From Ralstonia pickettii (GTDB lineage: Bacteria; Pseudomonadota; Gammaproteobacteria; Burkholderiales; Burkholderiaceae), in assembly GCF_000607165.1 (NCBI RefSeq), contig NZ_JFZG01000011.1, forward strand, positions 62,001-126,000: a DNA stretch of 64,000 nucleotides. Reading direction: 5' to 3'. Positions within the stretch are counted from its first letter, which is position 1. Each line of letters starts with the position of its first letter. The notes beneath the pieces were generated by a model. It was not told where the DNA came from. It worked only from the letters and a program-made list of their open reading frames with translations, and did not search any database. Positions 1 through 7,601 of the stretch are shown here, one piece after another. Both the position numbers and the translations under genes were made by a program.

Positions 1-108
1 CACGCTGGGGATGGGGCGCGTCCACCCCTGCGCGAACTTGAGCGAGATCGCCATGGCGATCTCCACTGCGCCGGCTGCCAGCAGCCAAAGCCAAGCGGTT
101 TGAAGCAT
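1..108 (-). CDS. SMR-family small multidrug efflux protein, N-terminal part (runs off left edge)
   Basis: Thirty-six codons are visible, starting MLQTAWLWLLAAG with a GGGAGG ribosome-binding site just upstream. They contain the first transmembrane helix and the conserved membrane glutamate in the context AGAVEIAMAISLKF, as in SugE/EmrE proteins, where that Glu binds drug and proton. Family members are about 105-110 residues with four helices, so roughly two thirds lies outside the window. It is divergent from the HxlR regulator at 349, which suggests local control. Whether it is SugE-like (guanidinium) or EmrE-like cannot be decided from this part. Confidence 0.8.
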   Translation of the reverse strand, partial: MLQTAWLWLLAAGAVEIAMAISLKFAQGWTRPIPSV

Positions 109-203
109 GGAGCCTCCCAGGGGAATGTCCGCTGCCCGGGCGGCAAGCGGATGCGTTGCGATGCACCCAGAGTAAGGATGGGGCGACGCGGCAACAAGTA
201 CGC

Positions 204-213
204 ACCTCGAGGT
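204..213. promoter_or_regulatory. palindrome in divergent promoter region, possible HxlR operator
   Basis: A perfect 10-bp palindrome, ACCTCGAGGT, lies between the divergent SMR and HxlR genes. HxlR-type regulators often bind dyads in the spacer to a divergent target gene. The site is short and sits in GC-rich DNA, so this is suggestive only. Confidence 0.3.
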
Positions 214-348
214 AACCACTAGGAACGGTGCGGGTATGGCGCGTGGGCCATCGTTCCTCGTTGCGCATGTGCTTCACCCCGGCCGCGTTGCGGGGCGGCA
301 CGATTGGCGGTACGGTCACGCGTATCCCAATCGTGTTCCGGAGGCCCC

Positions 349-750
349 ATGGCGGACAACATGGCCCCGTCCTCATCTCCATCGCCGGAAGGCCGCCCTG
401 AAGGCACCACTGGCGCTTGCCCTTCCACGCGCGCGCTGGAACTGGTGGCCGGCAAATGGGCGCTGCGCATCTTCCCGGCACTGGAAAACGGCCCCGTGCG
501 CAACAACGAAGTCCTGCGCCGCGTGGGCGACGGCATCTCGCAGAAAATGCTCACGCAAACACTGCGCGAGCTGGAAGCCAACGGCCTCATCCTGCGCACC
601 ATCTACGACAGCGTTCCGCCGCACGTCGAATACCGGCTCAGCCCGCTGGGCGAATCCCTCAACCGCACGCTCGTCGGCTTGGACGACTGGGTGCGCGCGC
701 ATTGGCCCGAAATGGAACGGATTCGAAAAAGCCAGGTCGATTCCGATTGA
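349..750 (+). CDS. HxlR-family winged-helix transcriptional regulator
   Basis: A 133-residue protein with the HxlR core: a cysteine in GACPSTRALELVAGKW (cysteine then conserved KW), the helix-turn-helix run ending GISQKMLTQTLRELEANGLI, and the wing with PPHVEYRLSPLG. HxlR proteins are dimeric DNA-binding regulators, often sensing electrophiles or oxidants through the N-terminal cysteine. The start at 349 is chosen because GGAGG lies about 5 bp upstream. An in-frame upstream codon at 304 adds only an unstructured extension. Its divergence from the SMR efflux gene makes that gene the likely target. Confidence 0.85.
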   Translation: MADNMAPSSSPSPEGRPEGTTGACPSTRALELVAGKWALRIFPALENGPVRNNEVLRRVGDGISQKMLTQTLRELEANGLILRTIYDSVPPHVEYRLSPLGESLNRTLVGLDDWVRAHWPEMERIRKSQVDSD

Positions 751-814
751 CATCTGCGCGATCTGCCGGACGTTGTGTGCAGATGCAGCATTTTTCCGAT
801 AGTATTCGGGGCCC

Positions 815-1342
815 ATGTTTGTGACGACTCTCTTCTCTGCCTTGCCGACGTTGTCTCGCGCCACTGCGCGGGGCGTGCTGTCGCGCGTGCGCGGCGTACG
901 TTGGATCGTCACGATCTGGTGCCTGTTGTTTACGGTCTCGGTGTTCTCGGCCACGCATTTCCCTGATGGCCAGGCTGCGGACGACGCGCTGGAAGCCATC
1001 GAAGCCGTGGTCGACGATATCCCGGGCGATGCACTGCCGGCAGCCAAATCCAACAAGGGTTTCGAGCGCGCCATCAAGGTCGCACTCGGCAAGGCGGTCA
1101 AGCAGCCTGGCCAGTGCTTCAGCGTTGAACATTGGGTTGCGCATGCATCCGATGCGCCGGACATGCCCACGAGCAGCGCCGCCGCCCCTGATCACCCCAG
1201 CGATGCGCCGGAACTCTGGCTGCCGCCGCCGCCCATGGCGTTGATGCCCGGCTTGCGTGTCGCGCGCGTCCGCGTCTCTCTTCCCCCGTTCCAGGCTGGC
1301 CCCACGCCGGCCCCCATGCTGCGTCCGCCCGCACGCGCCTGA
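815..1342 (+). CDS. hypothetical exported protein preceding the czc-type operon
   Basis: A 175-residue protein with a hydrophobic segment at about residues 29-47 (signal or anchor). A charged middle follows (ADDALEAIEAVVDDI), then a Pro/Ala-rich C-terminus. No family is recognised. By position it resembles CzcI-like small periplasmic proteins that sit ahead of czcCBA in Cupriavidus, but it lacks an obvious metal-binding pattern beyond scattered His, Met and Asp. The 113-bp gap to the next gene could hold a promoter. Confidence 0.6.
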   Translation: MFVTTLFSALPTLSRATARGVLSRVRGVRWIVTIWCLLFTVSVFSATHFPDGQAADDALEAIEAVVDDIPGDALPAAKSNKGFERAIKVALGKAVKQPGQCFSVEHWVAHASDAPDMPTSSAAAPDHPSDAPELWLPPPPMALMPGLRVARVRVSLPPFQAGPTPAPMLRPPARA

Positions 1343-1455
1343 TCTCCGGCATTCGCCGGAAACCATCCCTTTGAGTTGCTAGTGCTGCGCCAACTGGTCT
1401 GTTGACCGGCTGGACGTTCGCGCTTGCCTGTTCTTCTTTTTCAGGATGATTTCGG

Positions 1456-2802
1456 ATGTTGTCCAATCAGGATGCGGCCACCCCGCGCCCCGCAGCGGGT
1501 GCGCGCGCGTCGCGACGTGCTGTTCTTTCCGCTGTGCTGGCTGCAATTGCCGTCCACGCCAACGCCGCGCCCCCGGCACCTTCGCCACGTGGTGCCCAGA
1601 CCGGCACCGCACGGGCTGACGAGGCGCTCCCGCAGCCGCGCTACACCTTGCCGCAGTTGCTGGAGCTGGCCCGCGCCAACCACCCGGCGCTCGCCGCTTC
1701 GCAGGCCCAGGTGCAGGCTGCGCAGGCGGGCATCGCCACTGCGCGCGCTTGGCCCAACCCCGAGGTGGAAGCCATGGCCGGCCGCCAGCGTGCCCGCGTG
1801 CCGGGTGCGGCGGAAGGCCGCACGAATAGCGTGTCGATCACGCAAAAGCTCGATTTGCCGTGGCAGCGCGCCGCTCGCAAGCAAGCCGCCGATGCTGCGT
1901 ACGAAGCGTCGCAGGCGACCGCCCGATCCCAGGCGCGCGATGTGGAAGCCGATCTCAAGCTGCGTTTCTACGACGTGGTGCGCCGCGAGGCCGAACAACG
2001 CAATGCGCGCGAAGACGTGACGCTGGTCGAGCAGATTCGCCGTGGCGTGGCTGTGCGAGTGGAAACCGGCGAAGCCCCGCGCTATGAACTCATCCGTGGC
2101 GACGCAGAGCTGCTCAACGCGCAGCGCAACGAACAGGCCGCCGCACTGCGTGTGCAACAGGCGCTTGCAGAACTGCGCCGCGCCGTGGGTGCCGATCTGC
2201 CGTTGACGTTCGATGTCGATGCCGGAGCGGAGACGCCCTCTGTGGCGCATCTGCCGCCGCTGGCCGATCTGGTCAGTACGGTTCTCGCCACGCATCCGGA
2301 GTTGGAAGCCGACCGCGCCGCCGTGCGCGAGGCCGAGGCCCGCCTGGCGCACGAGCGCAGCCAGCGTTGGCCGTCGCTTGCGCTGCGCGGGTCGGTCGAT
2401 CGTCAGCCCGACCTGCAGGACAGCCGCGTGGGCCTGGTGATGTCGATTCCGCTCTTCGACCGACGTGAAGGCCCGGTGGGCGAAGCCGTGGCCGCCCGTG
2501 AACGTGCTCGCGCCATGTTGCGCGACCGCGAGTTGCGTGTGCGCCAGGCGGTGGAATCCGCCTATCGCCAATACGAGATTGCGGAGTCGCAAGTCAGCGC
2601 GCTCGAATCCGGCGTCATCAAGCAGGCTGAATCGGCGCTGCGCGTGGCCGAAGCCGCATACCGCCACGGCGAGCGCGGGATTCTCGACTACCTCGACGCC
2701 CAGCGCGTTTTCCGCCAGGCGCGTAACGACCTGATTGCCGCACGCGCCGACCTGCGCACCGCCGCCGTCGAACTCGACCGCCTGCGCCCGGAGGCCCAAT
2801 GA
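1456..2802 (+). CDS. CzcC-like outer membrane efflux protein (TolC family)
   Basis: A 448-residue protein: signal sequence (RRAVLSAVLAAIAVHANA), then two repeated TolC-type coiled-coil halves. The landmarks are TLPQLLELARANHPALAASQAQV in the first half and LADLVSTVLATHPELEADRAAV in the second. The C-terminal YRHGERGILDYLDAQR is typical of CzcC/CusC channels. It should form the trimeric outer membrane duct for the adaptor and pump encoded directly downstream. The next ORF overlaps its stop by 4 bp, which points to translational coupling. Substrate class is inferred from the pump, not from this protein. Confidence 0.9.
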   Translation: MLSNQDAATPRPAAGARASRRAVLSAVLAAIAVHANAAPPAPSPRGAQTGTARADEALPQPRYTLPQLLELARANHPALAASQAQVQAAQAGIATARAWPNPEVEAMAGRQRARVPGAAEGRTNSVSITQKLDLPWQRAARKQAADAAYEASQATARSQARDVEADLKLRFYDVVRREAEQRNAREDVTLVEQIRRGVAVRVETGEAPRYELIRGDAELLNAQRNEQAAALRVQQALAELRRAVGADLPLTFDVDAGAETPSVAHLPPLADLVSTVLATHPELEADRAAVREAEARLAHERSQRWPSLALRGSVDRQPDLQDSRVGLVMSIPLFDRREGPVGEAVAARERARAMLRDRELRVRQAVESAYRQYEIAESQVSALESGVIKQAESALRVAEAAYRHGERGILDYLDAQRVFRQARNDLIAARADLRTAAVELDRLRPEAQ

Positions 2803-4019
2803 CACGCCCGATCTGCCGCGTTGCCTCTCGAACTTACGAATCCAGCCTCACCATGAACGCACCTTCTTCCTTCTCTTCTTCGATCCGGCTGGCCGGCGTT
2901 GCCCTGGCGGCGATGCTGTTGCTGGGCGCCTGCGGCAAAGACGCCGGCAACGATCCCAAGGCCGCGCAACAGGCCACCGACCCGAATCTCGTGGTTGCGC
3001 AACCCACGCTGGTGCAGCGCCTGAAGGTGGTGCCGGTCGGCAAGCAGCCGATTGCGGAACGCCTGCGGGTGCCGGGGCAGATCGCATTTGACGAACAACG
3101 CGTTGCCCGCATCGGTGCCACCGTCACGGGCCGCGTGACGGAGCTGGTTGCCACGCCGGGCCAAAGCGTCAAGGCGGGCGACATCCTGGCGCAATTGCAC
3201 AGCACGGAGCTCGGTGCCGCGCAGCTCGCCTATCAGAAGGCCGCTGCGCAGCGCGACTTGCAGGCGCGTGCGTTGGAACGCGCCAAGCTGCTGCTGGCCG
3301 CCGACGTGATCGGCTCGGCTGAGCTGCAGAAGCGCCAGAGCGAACTGGCGATGGCCGATGCCGAAGTGCGCGCAGCCGTCGACCAATTGCGCGTGATGGG
3401 TGTGTCGCCTGGGACGCTGGCGAAAATGCGAACGGGCGGCATGTCGTCCATCTCGCCCGTGGTGGCCAGCATCAGCGGCACGGTGGTGGAGCGCAAGGTG
3501 ACGCGCGGCCAGGTGGTGCAGCCGGCCGATGAGCTGTTCACCGTGGCCGATCTGTCGCGCGTGTGGGTGGTGGGCGAAGTGCCTGAGAACGCTGCCGCTG
3601 GCGTGCGCGCGGGCCAGGCCGTGGAGATCGACACCGGTGCGGGCGAGCGCATTGTCGGCAAGCTGATCTGGGTGTCGGACATTGTTGACCCGCAAACGCG
3701 TACCGTCACGGTGCGCACTGAAGTCGACAACGCGGAGCGTGCGCTCAAGCCGTCGATGTTGGCCACGCTGATCATTCAGTCGCGCCCGGAAGAACGTGTG
3801 GTGGTGCCGACCTCCGCCGTGGTGCGTGAAGACAACCGCGACTACGTGTTCGTGCGCACCAGCGATACGAACTACCAGCTCACGCTGGTCAAGCTGGGCG
3901 ATGAATCGAACGGCGTGCGCCCGGTCGTCTCCGGCGTGCAAGCCGGCCAGCCCATCGTCGTTGAAGGGGGCTTCCATCTGAACAACGAGCGCAAGCGCGC
4001 CGAGATGGAGGGCGCATGA
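2799..4019 (+). CDS. CzcB-like periplasmic adaptor (membrane fusion) lipoprotein
   Basis: A 406-residue HlyD/CzcB adaptor. It has a lipobox LLLGAC followed by a barrel-sandwich/lipoyl half (RIGATVTGRVTELVATPGQSVKAGD), a helical hairpin, the second half (ISPVVASISGTVVERKVTRGQ) and the beta-barrel domain. It would bridge pump and channel. The ATG at 2799 has GGAGG 5 bp upstream and overlaps the upstream stop. An internal ATG at 2853 gives a more usual signal peptide but no good ribosome site. No CzcB-type N-terminal His-rich metal domain is present. The stop overlaps the pump start by 4 bp. Confidence 0.88.
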   Translation: MTRPICRVASRTYESSLTMNAPSSFSSSIRLAGVALAAMLLLGACGKDAGNDPKAAQQATDPNLVVAQPTLVQRLKVVPVGKQPIAERLRVPGQIAFDEQRVARIGATVTGRVTELVATPGQSVKAGDILAQLHSTELGAAQLAYQKAAAQRDLQARALERAKLLLAADVIGSAELQKRQSELAMADAEVRAAVDQLRVMGVSPGTLAKMRTGGMSSISPVVASISGTVVERKVTRGQVVQPADELFTVADLSRVWVVGEVPENAAAGVRAGQAVEIDTGAGERIVGKLIWVSDIVDPQTRTVTVRTEVDNAERALKPSMLATLIIQSRPEERVVVPTSAVVREDNRDYVFVRTSDTNYQLTLVKLGDESNGVRPVVSGVQAGQPIVVEGGFHLNNERKRAEMEGA

Positions 4020-7000
4020 TCGACGCATTGATTCGCGGCGCGCTCAAGCAGCGGCTCGTGGTGGCGGTGATCGCTGCCGTGCTGCTGTTCTTCGGGTTTG
4101 ACGCCGCACGCAAGCTCTCGCTTGACGCGTTTCCGGACGTGACCAACGTGCAGGTGCAGATCGCCACGGAAGCGCCGGGGCGCTCGCCGGAAGAAGTCGA
4201 GCGCTTTGTGACCGTGCCGGTGGAGATGGCCATGACCGGCCTGCCGGCGCTCACGGAGATGCGCTCGCTCAACAAGCCGGGCCTGTCGCTCATCACGCTC
4301 GTCTTCACCGATGAGACCGACGTGTACTTCGCACGCCAGCTTGTGATGGAGCGATTGATCGAGGTGCAGTCCCGCATGCCCGCAGACGTGACGCCGGTGC
4401 TCGGCCCCGTGTCTACGGGCCTGGGCGAGGTGTATCAATACACGCTCGACAAACCGGATGACGGCGACAAGGAGCTCTCGGTCGAGGAACTCACCCAGCG
4501 CCGTATCGCGCAGGACTGGGTGGTGCGTCCGCTGCTGCGTTCGATTCCGGGCGTGGCCGAGATCAACTCGCAGGGCGGCTATGAGAAGCAGTATCAGGTG
4601 CTCGTCAACCCGGAACGCCTGCGCCACCACAACGTGACGGTCAAGCAGGTGTTCGAGGCGCTGGCCGCCAACAACGCCAACTCCGGCGGTGGCGTGTTGC
4701 CGCACTTTGCCGAGCAGTACCTGATCCGCGGCGTGGGCCTGGTGCGTGACACCAACGACATCGGCGCCATCGTGCTCAAGGAGGTCAACGGCACGCCGCT
4801 GACGATTCGCGATGTGGCTGAGGTGAAGATTGGCACGGCGGTGCGCGCGGGGGCGGTAGTCAAGAACGGCGTGACGGAATCTGTTGGCGGCGTCGTGATG
4901 ATGATGCGCGGCGGCAACGCCAAGGAAGTCGTCGCCCGCATCCAGGATCGCGTCAAGGCGATCAACAACGACGGCATGCTGCCAGACGGCCTGAAGATCG
5001 TGCCGTACTACGAGCGCTCGGACTTGGTGGATTCGGCATTGCAGACCGTCATCAAGGTGCTGGCCGAGGGCGTGGTGCTGGTGGTGATCGTGCTGCTGCT
5101 GTTTCTGGGTGACATCCGTTCGTCGCTTATCGTGGTGGGCACGCTGATCCTCACACCGTTGCTGACGTTCATGGCGATGAACAAGCTCGGCATCTCGGCC
5201 AATTTGATGTCACTAGGCGGGTTGGCCATCGCCATCGGCTTGATGGTCGATGGCTCCGTGGTGGTCGTCGAGAACGCCTTTGCGCACCTGGCCAAGCCGC
5301 GCGACCCGAACGAGAGCCGCGCGCGCGTCATCCTGCATGCCGTGACGGAAGTGGCGACGCCCGTGATCTTTGGCGTGGGCATCATCATCCTGGTGTTCCT
5401 GCCGCTGATGACGCTGGAGGGCATGGAAGGCAAGATGTTTGCGCCGCTGGCCTTCACGATTGCCATTGCGCTGTTCTTCTCGCTGGTGCTGTCGCTGACG
5501 CTGACGCCGGTGCTGTCGTCGTATCTGCTCAAGCCCAAAGCGCACAAGCATGTGGAAGGCGAACACAGTGACGACCCACACGCCGAACACGACGCGCATG
5601 ACACGTGGCTGATTCGCAAGATGAAGAAGCCGTATCTGCGGTTGCTGGAGCTGAGCCTGAACAACGGACGTAAGACCGTCATCGTGGCGGTGGCGGTATT
5701 TCTCGCCACCGGCGCACTGATGCCGTTCCTGGGCACGGCGTTCATTCCCGAGATGAGGGAAGGCTCGGTGGTGCCTGGCATCAACCGTGCGCCGAACATC
5801 TCGCTGGAAGAGTCGATCCGCATGGAGATGGAAGCCATGCGCCTGGTGATGCAGGTGCCGGGCGTGAAGTCGGCGGTCTCGGGTGTGGGCCGTGGTGAAT
5901 CGCCGGCAGATCCGCAGGGCCAGAATGAATCGACGCCGATCGTGTCATTGAAACCTCGCGACGAATGGCCCAAGGGCTGGAATCAGGACGACATTGCCGA
6001 GGCGATGCGCAAGGCGCTGCAGGTGCTGCCCGGCGTGCAGATCGTCATGGCGCAGCCGATCTCCGACCGCGTGGATGAGATGGTGACCGGTGTGCGTTCG
6101 GATGTGGCCATCAAGGTGTTTGGCGACGACCTGAACACGCTGCGCGAAAAGGCCGAGGCGATTGCCAAGGTGGCGCAGGGCATCCAGGGCGCGCAGGACA
6201 TGCGTGTCGAGCGCATTACCGGCCAGCAGTACCTGCAGATCGCAATCGACCGCCAGGCCATCGCGCGTCACGGCCTGAACGCGGCCGACGTGCACAACGT
6301 GATCGAAACCGCCATCGGCGGCAAGGAAGCGACGGAGGTCTTCGAAGGCGAGCGCCGCTTCAGCGCGGTGGTGCGCCTGCCGGAAGCGTATCGCGGCAGC
6401 GTGGAGGCCATCCGCAACCTGATCGTGGCCGCACCCAACGGGGCACAAGTGCCGTTGGAAAGCATCGCCCGCATTGATGTGACCGACGGCCCCGCGCAGA
6501 TCAGCCGCGAACTGGGCAAGCGCCGCGTGGTGGTGGGCGTGAACGTACGTGACCGCGATCTGGGCGGCTTCGTGGCCGAGCTGCAGTCAGCCGTGGCGCA
6601 GAAGGTCAAGCTGCCCGAGGGTTACTACCTGGAGTGGGGCGGCCAGTTCCAGAACATGGAACGCGCCATGGGCCACTTGAAGGTGATCGTGCCGATTACG
6701 GTGGCCGCCATCTTCTTCCTGCTCTTCCTGCTGTTCAACTCCGTGCGTTACGCCACGCTGATCATCCTGGTGCTGCCGTTCGCTTCGGTGGGCGGGATCA
6801 TCGGGCTGTTCGTCACGGGTGAATACCTGTCCGTGCCGGCATCGGTCGGCTTCGTGGCGCTATGGGGCATCGCGGTGCTCAACGGCGTGGTGCTGGTCAG
6901 CACGATCCGCAGCTTGCGCGAGCAGGGCATGTCGGTGGAGGAATCCGTGCGGCTGGGCTCGCGCATGCGCTTCCGCCCCGTGATGATGACGGCCACGGTG

Positions 7001-7165
7001 GCCATGCTGGGTTTGATCCCGTTCCTGTTTGCCACGGGGCCGGGCTCGGAAGTGCAACGGCCGCTGGCCATCGTCGTGATCGGCGGTCTGCTGACCTGCA
7101 CGCTGCTCACGCTGGTGATGCTGCCCACGCTGTACAAAGGGTTTGATGAGGAGTCGAAGGCATGA
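4016..7165 (+). CDS. CzcA/CusA-type heavy-metal RND efflux pump
   Basis: A 1049-residue protein with the full RND architecture: 12 predicted membrane segments and two large periplasmic loops. The TM4 signature near residues 403-420 reads AIGLMVDGSVVVVEN. Heavy-metal RND subfamilies are sorted by this motif. The AIG-x3-DGS form differs from the DFG-x3-DGA of classical CzcA and the AIG-x3-DAA of CusA, so the ion is uncertain but is probably divalent. A His/Asp-rich cytoplasmic insertion (about residues 512-530: KAHKHVEGEHSDDPHAEHD) could bind metal. It is translationally coupled to the adaptor upstream and the PII-like gene downstream. Confidence 0.9.
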   Translation: MIDALIRGALKQRLVVAVIAAVLLFFGFDAARKLSLDAFPDVTNVQVQIATEAPGRSPEEVERFVTVPVEMAMTGLPALTEMRSLNKPGLSLITLVFTDETDVYFARQLVMERLIEVQSRMPADVTPVLGPVSTGLGEVYQYTLDKPDDGDKELSVEELTQRRIAQDWVVRPLLRSIPGVAEINSQGGYEKQYQVLVNPERLRHHNVTVKQVFEALAANNANSGGGVLPHFAEQYLIRGVGLVRDTNDIGAIVLKEVNGTPLTIRDVAEVKIGTAVRAGAVVKNGVTESVGGVVMMMRGGNAKEVVARIQDRVKAINNDGMLPDGLKIVPYYERSDLVDSALQTVIKVLAEGVVLVVIVLLLFLGDIRSSLIVVGTLILTPLLTFMAMNKLGISANLMSLGGLAIAIGLMVDGSVVVVENAFAHLAKPRDPNESRARVILHAVTEVATPVIFGVGIIILVFLPLMTLEGMEGKMFAPLAFTIAIALFFSLVLSLTLTPVLSSYLLKPKAHKHVEGEHSDDPHAEHDAHDTWLIRKMKKPYLRLLELSLNNGRKTVIVAVAVFLATGALMPFLGTAFIPEMREGSVVPGINRAPNISLEESIRMEMEAMRLVMQVPGVKSAVSGVGRGESPADPQGQNESTPIVSLKPRDEWPKGWNQDDIAEAMRKALQVLPGVQIVMAQPISDRVDEMVTGVRSDVAIKVFGDDLNTLREKAEAIAKVAQGIQGAQDMRVERITGQQYLQIAIDRQAIARHGLNAADVHNVIETAIGGKEATEVFEGERRFSAVVRLPEAYRGSVEAIRNLIVAAPNGAQVPLESIARIDVTDGPAQISRELGKRRVVVGVNVRDRDLGGFVAELQSAVAQKVKLPEGYYLEWGGQFQNMERAMGHLKVIVPITVAAIFFLLFLLFNSVRYATLIILVLPFASVGGIIGLFVTGEYLSVPASVGFVALWGIAVLNGVVLVSTIRSLREQGMSVEESVRLGSRMRFRPVMMTATVAMLGLIPFLFATGPGSEVQRPLAIVVIGGLLTCTLLTLVMLPTLYKGFDEESKA

Positions 7166-7485
7166 AGGAAATCCGCATCGTAGTGCGCCCGCAACTACTG
7201 GAACGCATGCATGAAGCGCTGCGCAGTTGCCCGGGTTTTCCGGGCATGACGGTGGGTGAGGTGAACGCCTATCCACCAGCGGCTTCCCAGGCCGGCGCGC
7301 ATTCCATCAAGGAGGACCTGACGGAGTTCGTGCCGCGCGTGCGCATCGAGATCGTTGCGTCGGATGCGCTGGCCAGCGTGCTGTTCGAGAGTGCCGTCAA
7401 GGTGCTGGAGCACGGCCAGACCGGCGACAGCGCCATCTGGATGACCGACGTGATGCAGGCCACTTTCCTGCATCGCACTGGTTGA
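7162..7485 (+). CDS. PII-like protein linked to the metal RND operon (PII-NG type)
   Basis: A 107-residue protein overlapping the pump stop by 4 bp. It aligns by eye with PII: a start like KEIRIVVRPQLLERMHEAL, then PGMTVGEVNAY (compare MTVxEV in GlnB), and a C-terminal half RVRIEIVAS...VLEHGQTGDSAIWM (compare the GxxGDGKIF region). The segment matching the T-loop is short and lacks the uridylylated tyrosine context. I recall a PII subgroup genetically linked to heavy-metal RND pumps (PII-NG). That link is established, but the ligand and target are not. It could sense nucleotide or metal and gate the pump. Confidence 0.75.
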   Translation: MKEIRIVVRPQLLERMHEALRSCPGFPGMTVGEVNAYPPAASQAGAHSIKEDLTEFVPRVRIEIVASDALASVLFESAVKVLEHGQTGDSAIWMTDVMQATFLHRTG

Positions 7486-7510
7486 GAATCGTGTAACGCG
7501 CGCATGAAAA

Positions 7511-7590
7511 ACGGCGGACCCTGTCCGCCGTAAATCAGGAGCCAACGTTGCAACGGGCTGCTTCCCAACACACACGGGAAGCGGCCCGTT
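7511..7590. terminator. paired hairpins between convergent genes
   Basis: There are two strong inverted repeats. The first is ACGGCGGAC-CCT-GTCCGCCGT (7511-7531). The second is a 15-bp stem with one T-G wobble around a 9-nt loop (7552-7566 with 7576-7590). They lie between the end of the czc-type operon (7485) and the end of the convergent aminopeptidase gene (7602). There is no long T-run, so they may act as a bidirectional terminator or as mRNA 3' end protection. Confidence 0.65.
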
Positions 7591-7601
7591 TGCTTTGGCG
7601 C

